Below are positions 1 through 11,154 of a DNA stretch of 64,000 bases, piece after piece. The position numbers were made by a program, and so were the translations under genes. Source of the stretch: Karstenula rhodostoma CBS 690.94 (lineage: Eukaryota; Ascomycota; Dothideomycetes; Pleosporales; Didymosphaeriaceae); assembly GCA_010093485.1 (NCBI GenBank), contig MU001497.1, forward strand, positions 1,044,513 through 1,108,512. Direction: 5' to 3'. How positions within the stretch are numbered: the first letter of the stretch is position 1; every line of letters starts with the position of its first letter. The notes below the pieces were generated by a model, which did no database searches, was not told the DNA's origin, and worked only from the letters and a program-made list of their open reading frames with translations.

Positions 1-307
1 GTGACTAACGCAGTATGTGAGTGACCACATGAGATCATTCTTTTTTACAGTTGTGTTTTCTAGAAAGGGTATATTGTTCTGCCGAATCTATGAAAGGTGA
101 ACATTTGATTCAGCGATCATGCCATCCCAATGTATTCAGAAAAGCCGATCTACCATGTTTTCATCGTCATAGCCGTTCATCCGCCCACCATGGTGTGCTC
201 GACCGGAAGCACCAACCTTTGGCGGACGATTGCTGTAATCATAAACATGTCAAGCTCTGCGCCAGACTAGTCACCATTACAGCGACTGGAGACCCTGGCT
301 TGCAAAG
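1..307. other. Gene-free left edge
   Basis: No convincing coding exon on either strand. The stretch lies downstream of the minus-strand Cys-rich gene and probably holds its 3' UTR plus intergenic DNA. The only open frame lacks an ATG and has no recognisable composition. Confidence 0.5.
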
Positions 308-912
308 CTAACCGATCAAGGCGCAGTTGTTGTTGACCCACTGACCCTCAAGCGAGACACAGGCCGCCTGCTTGACGTCAAGTGTAGCCTGGCCGCATTG
401 AGCCACGTTGAGGGTGCAGTTGCCGTTGATGAAGCTGCCGTCGATCACGGTGCAGAGCTGCTCCGGGGTGTCAATGCCTGTGACGTACTTGAGGAAGGTG
501 TCGGAGTGGGAGAGGTCGACGGTGCAGGTGGGCGTAGGGTCGCCGCGATAGGTGCCCTGGAGCATCTCGCAGAGGTAATCGGGCAGGGTAACCGCAACTA
601 CGTCGTCGTACACGCCGAGGAGCCTAGCGCTCGTTAGTGTTCATGGCCATATTGCCTCAGGCACCGGAGAGACGTTTGGTTGCATGGTAAAGGAGACTTA
701 CTGGTCGGTGTTGATCTTGGGCACCTCTTCCTCGGCAGCGAGGTCGCCGTTGCTCAGCTTCGGCTCGTAACGGCAGAAATAGCAGGTGCCAGCGGGGAAT
801 GCCAGGCACATGACCTACAACAGACGAAGTTAGTCAAAACATCTGCTTCCTGAAACTTCTAGCGTCTACGTACATAGCAGAGAAAGCAACGGCTGCTACA
901 CTGGGCAACCAT
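308..912 (-). CDS. Small cysteine-rich protein with three C-x-G-x-C repeats, function unknown
   Basis: Three-exon model on the minus strand: 874-912, 702-814 and 308-623, giving 155 residues. Both introns have good sites (GTACGT...GTAG and GTAAGT...CTAG), and the reading phase closes exactly. The C-terminal 100 residues contain three related units, CEMLQGTYRG..C, CTVIDGSFINGNC and CVSLEGQWVNNNC, each Cys, four residues, Gly, an aromatic one residue later, then Cys. Such spacing suggests a disulfide-rich secreted fold, but the predicted N-terminus (MVAQCSSRCFLCY...) is Cys-rich and is not a clean signal peptide, so the true start may differ. A TATA-like box lies about 140 bp upstream. I do not recognise the family and assign no function. 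Confidence 0.6.
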
Positions 913-2132
913 GTTGGAGAGGTATTGGCGACTCCTTGAGAGTGAAGAGCAATGTAGATAGTTGTCTGACGGCGCCGTGGTAGTTTGGAGTCTCGAAAAG
1001 CTTGATTGAAGTGGAGAGGGAGCAGGATGGAGATCTGCGGAGGTACAGAGGGGTTTATATGTGACTGTCGAGTCTTTGGGAAGAGCTAGGTGACGCACGT
1101 CCCCTCCCGTCGCTGGAATCAACTCGTCAAACGGCCAGTGCGAGTGAAAGAAAGACTCGTCTTAGTTTAACTTGGCTTAGTTAGGTAAAGTCCCAGCAGT
1201 GTCTCTGGCTCACTTCCACGCGACTGAAGAACTGAATCCACGTGTCGTACGAATGGTGAGCAGCTGATACGATGGCTGTCCTAGGTACCACCATGCGTAA
1301 TTTGCCTCAGCGATCCCAGACTTTAGCAGAGATTGTAATATTGCCTATTCATGCTGTGGATAACTCGATATACATGAGAAGATGGACATATATTAGCAGA
1401 TGCACCAAGCCTTCACCTCTATCACGTCTATTACAAAATCACCCTCTCTTAGTGCTTCAAAAAGAGCCGTGGCGGCTTCTTGTGCCTTTGAGAGGCATTC
1501 GGTAATCAATCCACAGCTCTTTGCGCCAATTCTAACCGTAAAAGCAAGACCACATACTGCAGATGCGACAACATAGAAAGGCGCCTAGAAGGATGAATAT
1601 GGTCCACGTCGGATCTGAAGAGGTTTTTCAACCCTACAAATACAAAAATACTGATTTAGCTCGAGACAGGTGAGAGAGTCGTGAAAGATGAATGTTGGAC
1701 TGTGAGAGAAAGATGGTGGTCAACTAGAAAACCATCTTAAAAGTACTCGTACATATTTCTTTTACCAGCATATCTCTTGTAAAGGAAAGAATGCCTCCTT
1801 CTGTGCTTCGACTAGGCGGTGAAAATACACGATGAAGAGGGTCTTGAGTAAGACTTTGCGTCATTGACCAAGTTGGGACTAAATGGGCGACCCGATTTCG
1901 TGCATTGTTGATTTAGGTAGAGTTTGATGCGCCACTTGCTATGTATTTGAAATGTTGCATTTGAAAATGCTATCGATTGGATGTTGAGTTACGAACCTAG
2001 AAACACGTGGTTTGGTGGGGCAATGCAGTGTTGGTGCTTACTTGACGATCGGCATCTGCCTGTTTTGCACCTTCGATTGTTTCGCTTCACGACTCTATCT
2101 TTCCTGTTTAATATTCAGAGAGGTTCGCCAGG
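913..2132. other. Intergenic region between divergent genes
   Basis: About 1.2 kb separates the Cys-rich gene (minus) from the epoxide hydrolase (plus). Apart from the TATA-like box I see no coding exon, repeat or RNA gene. It should contain both promoters. Confidence 0.5.
1054..1059 (-). promoter_or_regulatory. TATA-like box for the Cys-rich gene
   Basis: The minus strand reads ATATAAACCC here, about 140 bp upstream of the proposed ATG at 912. Position and sequence fit a TATA element; no functional evidence. Confidence 0.35.
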
Positions 2133-3413
2133 ATGCTTTATTTCGATCCCAAGCCATTCAAGGTCAGCCAGCTCAAATCAAACCATAGATAGCACTCTGC
2201 GTTCGACAGCTTATTGACCGAGGCAAACTGCACAGGTCGATATCGCAAACGAAGAGCAGGAACTTCTCCTGAAGAAGCTACAGCTAGCGCGCCTTCCAAT
2301 TGGCGATTGCGAAAGTACCTGGGGAGAAGACAATGGTATCACTGTGGGCTTCATGCAAACCATGATCGAATATTGGCTCAAAGAGTACGATTGGGCGTCC
2401 GAGCAGCGCAAACTCAACGAACTCCTACAGTTCAAAGTTGATATTGAGCTTGAAGACTGGGGAACCTTTGGCATCCACTTTATTCACGCACTCTCTAGCG
2501 AGAAGACTGGAATTCCGCTGATTTATTTGCACGGATGGCCTGGAAACTTTACCGAAGTGAAACAGATACTGGGGCCACTTCAATCTGCAGGCTACCATGT
2601 TGTGGCTCCTTCTCTTCCAGGTTTCGGCTTCTCGTCGTACTCGACCAAGCCAGGGTTCAAAAACTGGCATTCTGCGCAGCTGCTACATCGACTCATGATC
2701 GGACTAGGTTACGAACAATATGTTGTAGCAGGTGGTGACTGGGGAGCGATGATAGCATCATCAATGGTTCGGCTGTACCCAGAACATATACAAGCTGTTC
2801 ATCTTACCAATGTAAGCCTGTACTCGCCTTGTTGTTGTTCAGCAGTCGGTTAACCTGTTTCACTTAACAGGTTTTCGTCAAGCCACCTGAGAACAGTGAC
2901 AAATTAGATTATTCCGAGTTCGAGCAGCGTTCTCTAAGTAGAATGGGATGGTTCCAGCAGGGACAAGCTGGCTACGGCCAGATACAAAGCACGAAACCAC
3001 GCACCCTGGGCTTCGCCTTGCACGATTCTCCAGTGGGCATGCTTGCTTGGATGGCCGATAAAATCCTAATGTGGTCGGACGACTATCCTTGGACCGAGGA
3101 CGAAATTATCACGTGGACGTTGTTGCATTATTTCCCTGGTCCAACAACTGCCTTTCAGATGTATTTTGAGAATCTGTCGCTGGCTACTGCGGGTGAGATT
3201 CCGCCGGGAACGGAAAGATATGTCAAAGTGCCCACCGGAGTGAGCGCTTTTGCACAGGAGGTTTTCATGGTGCCACGAAGTTGGGCTGAGAGAGACTTCA
3301 ATATCGTGATATGGCAGCAAAGTCCGAAAGGTGGCCATTTTCCGGGCTATGAGCAACCTCAGGTGTTGAGTTCGGACATCGACAAATTCTTCAAAACGCA
3401 GTGGAAGCGCTAG
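2133..3413 (+). CDS. Epoxide hydrolase (EHN-type alpha/beta hydrolase)
   Basis: Model join(2133..2162, 2236..2811, 2871..3413), 382 residues. The enzyme should hydrolyse an epoxide to a vicinal diol. An N-terminal EHN segment (PFK..., then YDWASEQRKLNEL) precedes the alpha/beta-hydrolase core. HGWPG near residues 109-113 forms the oxyanion site, and GGDWGA places the nucleophile Asp at about residue 178. GGHFPGYE near 357-364 supplies the catalytic His (about 358). The first intron uses a GTCAGC donor, less common, but it joins MLYFDPKPFK to the EHN domain in phase. The second intron is canonical (GTAAGC...ACAG). No targeting signal is obvious, so it is probably cytosolic. Such enzymes act in detoxification or secondary metabolism; no biosynthetic neighbours are present to say which. 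Confidence 0.9.
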
Positions 3414-4879
3414 CATCTTTTCAGCCACGAATTCCAGTCTTTGCGAACAATGGATTTCTCAATAACTTGCAGGAATCGAGTTGTGGAGTATTGTAGTAGC
3501 CAGTCCTGTGCTCGTGCAATGACTTACCATCACGCCCACAATTACTGTCCTCTCCAAAGTATCTGTATACAGTTGCGGTGCTTTCAAGATCACAGCTTCT
3601 AATGATGAGTGGAAACGCAGAAATGCGCCAAAGTAGCTAGGGTGATTTGGAGTCGCGCCCTAGCGCCTTCCGAACAGAAATCGGTGTCACCCCCGTCCCG
3701 CCAACGACTGCTCCATCGTTGCTACAAACCTCAACTACCAATTGTGGGCGCTGCTATATTTGCGAGGTTCCGACACAAGGACTACCACATGCACACCTTC
3801 CGGGGACAGAGCGCTTAGGTTGCACGCAGCTCCTACCGGCTGATTGTCCTTGTCGCGGTCCGGATGCCCGACTACGGCAGACCTGGCAACATCATGCAGA
3901 AAGCTCCCACACAGGTCCATCGATTGTTTTAGAACTCTCACACATGGGGTGAAAATCTCAGGCATTGCGACCCAAAGTCGCGCATTCGAGAACACAGTCT
4001 CACCCGAGGTGCAACTCAAGTATGGGATCCTACACCTCTACCGAAGAACCTACCGCGATCACCACATCATGCACTTCGCCGCACAATACTGTAAACATGC
4101 AGCCAGCCACGCCTTTAGACGCTGCACATTATAGTACCCTGGGGTAGAGAATTCGCTTACGCTACCACGGGAGAAGCTGCACCCGCTTTGCGCGCAAATA
4201 TGACCTATCATACATTCGCCTACAATTTATCCTTTGCACCTCCACCGCGACACGCTGGAAGATTTCCAATCGGCACGGACGATGCCTAGAAAGCTTCTTA
4301 CTCATCTAATCAACATCAATATATGCAAAATGCATTGCCCTAGTTCGATTTCTTGGTATTCTTACCAGCCGCGAAGACTTGTAATTGCGTGAGTGGTACG
4401 CGAGACGCGAGTCGGTCTTCTGGAACGATGAATTGATTACAGACGAAGAAGGAGATATCACCAAGTGATTGGGTAGGACCGGCGCAGTGGTCTCTTATAC
4501 AGCTAGAAGAGCTGCGTGTGCCTCCTTCCCTGGATGCGGTTTTCGTGTCGCTTTTCCTCACCACCGCTGTCGCTATCGTCATGCCGAGCGCTCGTCGTGG
4601 ACGGACCGAAAGGTCGCGTCTATGTCGGACATTGTGCATGTGCTGTGCCACGTACTTCCGTCTTACTGCTGCAATGGCACAAGCAGGTGAGCGCCTCTCA
4701 CAGCGTTACCCAGCCGCGCTACACAGTGTCTTCGATTACGGTTCTTCGCTAACTCGTGGCTGTAGGTATCCAGACGGATGCAACGGCTGTAGCGGCAGAA
4801 GAGATAGCAGCCAGTGGCATTGAATTATTACCATCCACTCCTCGTACGTAGCCCTCGTGCCGCTACCATTCCTACAGGC
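3414..4879. other. Intergenic region and possible 5' leader of the surface-protein gene
   Basis: No supported gene. The plus strand between about 4530 and 4850 contains splice-like sites (GTGAGC at about 4687, GTAG ending near 4768) and a short open stretch that could be a spliced leader or upstream exon of the downstream gene. I could not make a satisfactory coding model because the last candidate intron would be only about 34 bp. Confidence 0.35.
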
Positions 4880-6571
4880 ATGGGTCCTGATCAGGCATTA
4901 CGTGTGCTAGGCATCGCTCTTATAGCTTCTGCGCTCAAAACTTCGACGAAGTTCCCCACAGGTCTCATACCTTCGGCACCTCGAACGTCGAGCATTGTAC
5001 CATCGGAGATTCAAGACCGTTTTTTTCCTACAGGTCTCATACCGTCGGCGCCTCGGTCTTCAAGTACAATACTAGTAGGGCCATCATTAGTAGCGCCTAC
5101 TACTGCCATTTCTGAGGGCGCTTCAACATCAGCATATACGGGGCTGATACCCTCCGCACCAATCTCTTCAATACTGCAATCCACCACTCTAGATACCATT
5201 CCTTCTCCCACCCTTACCTTTCCCGCACCCACCAACGGCACAATCCCTATTGGCACTACCAATGTCGTCCCTACGATCTCACCGACGGGCATGACATCCA
5301 CACAAGAAGGTCTCCACCCCATTCCAGCGCCGAGTACCAACCCTGGCGATCCAGATGGACACCACGAGATCCCCGAGCCCAACTTCACAACCACAGTTCC
5401 CTGCCGTGGGTGTTCACCCATTGTCGAGATCACAGCCACAGGTTGGGAAACCGTGCCCTCATTCCCAATAAACGTTCCGCCTGCACAGGAGGTAGAGACA
5501 AACGCGAGCAGCTCTCCAGCCGTAACACTTTCCGTTGGCCCATCAAATGTGGTCGTCAAACCGAACCCATCGGGCGGTAACTTTGTTGTCGGAGATTCCA
5601 CGACCGTGAAGCCTGGCGAAACCGTCACAGTAGGAGGCTCGCCTGTCGCGGTGCACACTTCCAACGGGCACACGAACGTGGTCATTGGCGGCACGCAAAC
5701 CGTACCGCTGCAACCGCCCTACAACCCACCCATAGCCACCGTAACAGTAGGGGGCTCACCCGTCGTCGTCAAGCCCGTTCCCTCCGGCGACGGCTTCCTC
5801 GTCGGCGACTCCACCGTCGCACCCGGCCAAACGATCACCGTCTCCAACACCCCCATCGCCATCCAGACATCCGACTCCTTCACAAGAGTCATCATCGCAG
5901 GCACCCAGACCATCTCTCTCGCCCCAGCGAACGCCCAAACCACAGACGCCCCGCTCCCCCTCCCCATCCCCCTCGCAAACGGCCCAACACTGACCCCCCT
6001 CCCCTCACAAACAGACACCCCCACCAGCCACCAGGGCTACATCCTCGCCTCGCAGACCCTCCTCCCAGGCGGCGCCCCCATAGTCGTAGATGGAACCACG
6101 TACGCTCTCGCTGCAGGCGCCACCGCGCTCGCGATCAACGGCCAAACAACCACTCTGCACCCGTCGTACGGCGCGCTCCTGACCAACGTGGCTGCCCCGC
6201 TGCTGACGCTCTGGGGCACCGTGTACACGGCGGACCGCGCGGGGTACTACAGTCTTGCGGCGGGGACGACGCTGGTGCCGGGGGGACCGGCGCTGACGGT
6301 GAGCGGAAGCGTGATCAGTCTGGAGACGGCGGGGACGGCGGCGGTGATTGGGGCGAGTACGAGTGCGATGGTGCCGGTTACGGCCGTGGTGACGGTTGTA
6401 AGGAGTGAAGCGGGGGGTGTGCAGGGGACGGGGCAGGGGGAGGGGGAGGGGGAGGGGGCGCCGCTGCCGACGGTGGGGAAGCATGGTGCTGGGATGAGGG
6501 GAGGGGTGTGGGTTGAGGGGGTGGTCGTGTTGGGGGTGTTGGTTGTGGGGTGGCTGGGGCTTTGGTTGTGA
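4880..6571 (+). CDS. Repeat-rich, Pro/Thr/Ser-rich cell-surface protein, probably GPI-anchored
   Basis: Single open frame of 563 residues from the first ATG. The start MGPDQALRVLGIALIASAL looks like a signal peptide. The N-terminal third carries three copies of a TGLIPSAP-x-SS unit. The middle carries at least two longer repeats with the order VVVKP..., FxVGDST, PGxTxTV, TQTxxL. The C-terminus ends in a long hydrophobic run (GVVVLGVLVVGWLGLWL), as in GPI-attachment signals. Low sequence complexity and Ser/Thr richness suggest a glycosylated wall or adhesin-like protein. No enzymatic domain is visible. The open frame extends upstream of the ATG, and upstream exons are possible. The 3' third is strongly GC-skewed (long G-rich coding strand), unlike its neighbours. 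Confidence 0.7.
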   Translation: MGPDQALRVLGIALIASALKTSTKFPTGLIPSAPRTSSIVPSEIQDRFFPTGLIPSAPRSSSTILVGPSLVAPTTAISEGASTSAYTGLIPSAPISSILQSTTLDTIPSPTLTFPAPTNGTIPIGTTNVVPTISPTGMTSTQEGLHPIPAPSTNPGDPDGHHEIPEPNFTTTVPCRGCSPIVEITATGWETVPSFPINVPPAQEVETNASSSPAVTLSVGPSNVVVKPNPSGGNFVVGDSTTVKPGETVTVGGSPVAVHTSNGHTNVVIGGTQTVPLQPPYNPPIATVTVGGSPVVVKPVPSGDGFLVGDSTVAPGQTITVSNTPIAIQTSDSFTRVIIAGTQTISLAPANAQTTDAPLPLPIPLANGPTLTPLPSQTDTPTSHQGYILASQTLLPGGAPIVVDGTTYALAAGATALAINGQTTTLHPSYGALLTNVAAPLLTLWGTVYTADRAGYYSLAAGTTLVPGGPALTVSGSVISLETAGTAAVIGASTSAMVPVTAVVTVVRSEAGGVQGTGQGEGEGEGAPLPTVGKHGAGMRGGVWVEGVVVLGVLVVGWLGLWL

Positions 6572-7171
6572 ATGGGGATGAGCAAATATGGGTTCTCATT
6601 GCATGGGTGGATTTACGGACTGATGAATGGTAGCTCGGACTGAGTTCCCAGATATAGCTGGGAAGCGCATCGAGCAAGAGCCGAACCCGCGCAGGACAGG
6701 GCCTCAATCGTCAACCCAAGGGTTTGAATACTGATTCTTTAATTCTGGCAGATCTACCTATTCAAGCCAAACGTTGCGTCGCAACTGCCATCAAGTGTGC
6801 GTGTGCCTATATACACAAGTATCCCCTGCATACGCCATATTCCCAAGCCAAACCGAGAACAGTCGCCTCCATTCAAATGCTCGTACATAGATACAAGAGT
6901 GCCTTCTCCCGCACTCTTTTCTTCTTTTCTTCTCATGTTCCTCCCACCTGCTCTACATGCCCTCCTCCATGCCGACACTCCGCCACCACGGCGCGCCCGC
7001 CCCCTTGTCCATCAGCATCTCCTCTGCATCGCCAACCTGCCGCCGCTCGCTGACCTCCATGCCCAGCTGCCCGCTCAGCTTCAAGCGCATAGACCGATTA
7101 CCTTGTGTCCGTCCTTGAGAGGACCGGATCATCTCCGAAGATGTCCACTCGTCTCTCCTGACTGGTAATTG
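6572..7171. other. Convergent intergenic region
   Basis: About 600 bp between the 3' ends of the surface-protein gene and the kinase gene. It has pyrimidine-rich stretches near 6900-7030 but no coding exon I can support. Confidence 0.5.
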
Positions 7172-8695
7172 CTATTGCAGCGGCTCCGACGAGGAGCTCA
7201 GGCGATTGAGGTGGAGGTAGACGTCTGTGCCGTAGCTGCGGGGGATGTTAACTATTGAGATTTCGGAGTATAGGGTAGTGGGTGAGAGCTCACCCTTCCA
7301 TGCTAATCAGCTTCAAGTCACCGCCGAAATACCGCGCGTAGAGCCGCGAGATGGGCAGCCCATAGCCGAAGCCCGCCATGGGCGCCTTGAAGTCGCTTTT
7401 GTTGAAGTCCGGGTCGAGGCTCGGCGTCTGGTCCACCGTCGTGTACATGTACGTCCACACAAGAGGGATCGCGGAGCGCGGGATGCCGCCGCCCTCGTCG
7501 GTGATCTTGATTGTGATGTCCTCCTGGCCCTCTGCCACGATTACTTTGGTCACCGGGAAATCTTCCTTGTCTTGCCCCCTCGTTTCGACCACTGCGCGCA
7601 GCGAGTTCTTGAGGGTTTCGAAGAGCATGTGGGAGAGATGGCCGGGGACGTACATGAAGCTGATGTCGTTGTTGCAGACGAGCTGGACCTTTGGCGCCTC
7701 GAAGAGGCCGTAGTGGTCTTCGCAGACGAAGCGCGCGTTCTCGATGGCTTCTTGCGCAAGCTCGCGCACATTGGTCTTTGTGCAGATGATGCCGACGTAG
7801 TTGGGATCGGAGCGCTGGCGCTGGTCGGTGAGGGCAATGTGCTGGCCAATGAGCATGCGGATGCCGATGCGGCTCATGTAGAAGCGGTCGAGGAAGGCCT
7901 GGATGTTGTGGTCAATCTGCATGCGCTGCTTCTTGCGCTTCCATTCCAGGATGCCTTGTGCGACCGTCGTGACGACGCTGTCGTGCCGCCTCTTGATCTT
8001 CTCCAGCACCTCGGCAAACTTTGTGTTGTAGGCGGCCAGCTCGACCGGCCACTCCTGCCCGTCGTCGGCGGCGGCGTAGTATCTCCGGGCGGTCGCAGCG
8101 CCCTTGGCTTCCTTGCCATTGCCGTTGCCATTGCCCGTCTCGGGCGCCGACCTGTACTGGCCGGGCTTGATGCTTGGATTTTGCGAGCCCTTGGACGTCA
8201 ATTCGGTTTTCTTGGCTGGCTTCAGCAGGCGGTTCTTGACCTCGGAGGAGACGTTCGGTCGGGAGAGGTTGGTAAGCTCCTGTAATGGATGAGTCAAAAG
8301 CACCGCAAGGGAGCAGCGCAGCACATACGTCGAACGACTGTGCATACCAGTCGCGCACTCTGCATATCGAGGGCATCTCATTGAGGCCATCGGGAAGTTC
8401 GTGGAGCTCCTGGACGCGGTGGGCCAGTCGTATGGGGAGCTCTTCGGAAAGGAACTGTGATGCGCGGAAAAGCGTGCCCGTGGATGGTTTCTCGCCGAAC
8501 TGCACCATCTGCCGGAGGGATACACCTGCTCACAGGTTAGCAAGGGCGCATGGCGGTGGCTGCGATGCACGCACTGGTCGCCGGGAAGTTGCTGTAGTGC
8601 TGCTGCTGTTAGCACATGGCACATGGGACGAACGAGGAGCACCAGGGCCGCACCTTGATGGTGTCCATCAGCCTCTCTGAGCGTTTCCACGACAT
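7172..8695 (-). CDS. Mitochondrial pyruvate dehydrogenase kinase (PDK/BCKDK family)
   Basis: Five exons: 8654-8695, 8575-8599, 8329-8525, 7294-8279 and 7172-7235, giving 437 residues. All phases close, and exon junctions rebuild the conserved N-terminus (MSWKRSERLMDTIK, HYSNFPAT, SLRQMVQFGEKPSTGTLF). The protein phosphorylates and inactivates the E1 subunit of a mitochondrial 2-oxoacid dehydrogenase. The GHKL ATPase shows the N box (ETLKNSLRAVVE), G1 (DEGGGIP) and G2 (GFGYGLPISRLYARYFGGDL). A Lys/Asn/Gly-rich insert of about 60 residues with a GNGNGNG run sits between the N-terminal helical bundle and the ATPase half, and is encoded by a CCATTG-type microsatellite. Whether PDH or branched-chain dehydrogenase is the target cannot be settled from sequence alone; PDH kinase is the likelier. 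Confidence 0.92.
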
Positions 8696-9698
8696 GATGC
8701 CAAACTAAAAAGGCCACCCGGCCTGCTGCGCTGCGTCGTCGCCAAGGTGTCGTTGGAGTTCAATCGATGTATCAAAGCCGCATGCGACGGGCGCACGAGC
8801 CGTCTGCGTCTGCACTTCCGCCGCCCCGCCTATGACGCTTGACTCGACAAGATGCTGGGCCGAGGTACACATACACACCACGTTGCGAACGGCCGACGAG
8901 GAATTGATCTGGACGCGAAGACACTGAAGGGACAAGGCACGAGAGCAACGGGCAAGCAAGCAGTGTGGTGTTGTGACGCGCACGGCAATTGGACGTTGTC
9001 TGCCGGCGGAGACGGATGGAGGCCCAGCGCTCCTCTCGAGCTCCCCACGCTTAATGCCTCTCTCCCACGGCGAAGCTCTTTCACGTGGAGAGAAAAAGCA
9101 CCGCACGCGCGCATGAGATTTCAAAATCCCGCGCAGCTGACGCGACTCTGTTTCGTAATGTTCGGTGAGTGTTATCCTTCTACACGTCTCAATCCCCGTG
9201 CTTTTCGTGCAGGGATGCATTCGGCAAGCGACAGGAGGAGCTCATCCTCGGGAATCAACAATCCGACGCCAACACTTCCCACAGCTCTGAGATGCCCGCG
9301 TGAACGCGCCCATTGGCCGCGCAAATCCTTGGTTTGTTGCATCAGCCAAAGGGTTCAGTAGTGCGCCTGCATCACGCCGCAGTTCAGAGTTCCAAACAGC
9401 CATGTGTACATCACTAAATACGCTTGTATCGGGAGAGGAGGATAAATGGTATTTCGAGTGCGGCCAAGTCCTAGACCAGTCCGTATGCTGCTGCTGTAAA
9501 AGAAACCGTCTTGCGCAGAACACCACACATATATTACATGTATACAACGCAAACAACTGCATCGCACCTCGGCCCTAATCGTACGTCTATCATGTCTGCT
9601 GATGGTACAGGTCGGAACAAAAAAGCTTTTGGCCGGAGAATTCAAAGGGTCATGTCGGAGGGGGAATCGAAAGAGGACACGCGTGCACGGCGAAGCCT
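8696..9698. other. Intergenic region between two mitochondrial genes
   Basis: About 1 kb upstream of the kinase gene and downstream of cytochrome c, both minus strand. An ATTGG (CCAAT complement) occurs near 9312. No exon, repeat or RNA gene recognised; several overlapping open frames on both strands have no family character. Confidence 0.5.
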
Positions 9699-10422
9699 TT
9701 ACTTGGTCTCGTTCTGGAGGAAGGTGATGAGGTCGTTTCGGTCCTTGGGCTTCTTGAGACCGCCAAAGGCCATCTTGGTACCGGGGATGTACTTCTTGGG
9801 GTTCTCGAGGTACTCGAACTGGGGCCGAGTCAGCCGTCATCTAGCCAGGCGCATCATGTATGTAGACGTACCAGAGTGTCATCGTTCCACTCGACGCCCT
9901 TCTGCTTGTTGGCATCGGTGTATGAGAAGCCCTCGACCTGGCCAGACTTGCGGCCGAAGAGACCGTGCAGGTTGGGACCGATCTTGTTACCCTCACCCTC
10001 CTTCAGGGTGTGGCACTGAGCGCATCGGGTCTGCTGCGTGTTAGAATCGAAACATGTCGGCCGGGGGTGGCGAGGCCATTGAGGGCAGGCCGGTGTCTGT
10101 CATACCTTGAAGAGGTTGGCACCCTTCTTAGCATCGCCTGTGAAGATGCGTCAGCAGTTGTCACGATGGAAGCAGAGCTGTAGGAGCCACAGTGTCCGAT
10201 GCGCGCGCCCCAACCGGAGATTGAGCGCAAAGTCGCCACATGGTGATGGTGACCTCGGGAGTCGTCGAGAAAGCCTTTGGGTCCATCCTCGGGCTATGCT
10301 CGCTCCCCGGGACAGACTACGATGCGATGCGCTGGCTCAATGTCTGGGAGAAGAACGTGACGATGCGGACAGCTGGATGACGTTGGCGGCAGCTGTGCGG
10401 ACGTACCCTGTTCGAAACCCAT
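9699..10422 (-). CDS. CYC1: Cytochrome c
   Basis: Four exons: 10407-10422, 10106-10137, 9872-10030 and 9699-9818, giving exactly 108 residues, the usual size. It carries electrons from complex III to complex IV in the mitochondrial intermembrane space. Heme attachment is CAQCH (Cys19, Cys22, His23), and the axial Met is Met85 in GTKMAFGG. The first exon encodes only five full codons (MGFEQ) and is joined through a G|GC codon to [11 protein letters not shown]. The third exon has two possible adjacent acceptors (CAG or CAGCAG); I chose the one giving FKTRCAQCH. A CCAAT box lies about 180 bp upstream. Intron positions are dense for so small a gene. Confidence 0.96.
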
Positions 10423-10604
10423 TTTGATTATAGAGGTGGAGCTGGAGTAGCTGGTGGATGAGGCAGTAATGGAGTGGATGCGTGAATGGCGAGTGGTGTG
10501 GCCTGTGGGATGGGAAGTAAAAAAGCTGATGCTGGGAAAGCAGGAGAGAGTTTTTGAGCGTCACCAGCTTGGCACTAAAAGGGCTCGGGCGGGTCTCGTA
10601 GCAA

Positions 10605-10609
10605 CCAAT
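10605..10609 (+). promoter_or_regulatory. CCAAT box upstream of cytochrome c
   Basis: The plus strand reads AACCAATCAGG here, about 185 bp upstream of the cytochrome c ATG (minus strand). Respiratory genes such as cytochrome c are classical targets of the CCAAT-binding Hap complex in fungi, so the site is a good candidate. Binding is inferred. Confidence 0.4.
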
Positions 10610-10724
10610 CAGGGCGCAGCTGAAAGAAATCGCAAAGGTGGCTCGGGCGAACCCGGGGATGCTTCGCCGCTCTCCGCTCTCTGCGCCGAAACGAGCTCCG
10701 CTGCCTGCCCCGTCGCCGTCCTTT

Positions 10725-10780
10725 GCTCTGCTCTGCTCTGCCCTGCCATCTCTGCCCTTCTCTGCTCTGCCCTGCTTCTG
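10725..10780 (+). repeat. CTCTG-type pyrimidine microsatellite
   Basis: Imperfect tandem CTCTG/CCCTG units on the plus strand, interrupted near 10748-10760. It lies in the divergent promoter between cytochrome c and the SDR gene. Confidence 0.6.
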
Positions 10781-11154
10781 CGAACCATTGTCGTATAGCA
10801 AACGTTTGTCTCCAGCAAACCCCAGCCCCCCAGCAAAAGCAACATGCGCCCGCATATGCAGCAGCAAACAACCAGCGGCCGAAACCTGCACACGGCAGCC
10901 TCGGAGCAGCCGTCTCGCCATTAGTACTAACCTGCCCCATCAGCGTCGCCGCCTTCCGATTTGGCCTCGGATCCTCCTGTTCTCGTGACCTCGTCTCGTC
11001 ATCCTGTCCATTGTGACACTGGAGATGCCCGCAACCGGTTACTGTAAACTCCCTTGGTACTCTACCCAACTGCGTCCTTCCCAGTCTTGAGTACCGTATC
11101 CCACGTACCCACAGCTCGCTCGCTGCACCCGCCTCCTGCGCCACCCACGCGGTC

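Larger units (their letters stand above)
10423..11154. other. Divergent promoter region, cytochrome c / SDR
   Basis: 732 bp between two divergent start codons. It contains one CCAAT motif and a CTCTG-rich pyrimidine tract. No coding exon was found here. Confidence 0.55.

Noticed and set aside
5011..6585. Long open frames on the minus strand under the surface-protein gene
   Set aside because: They mirror the repeat-rich, GC-skewed coding strand opposite, show Arg/Pro/His composition typical of antisense frames, and have no family character.
7245..8285. 346-residue plus-strand frame over the kinase gene
   Set aside because: It is antisense to the well-supported PDK exons and has no recognisable domain.
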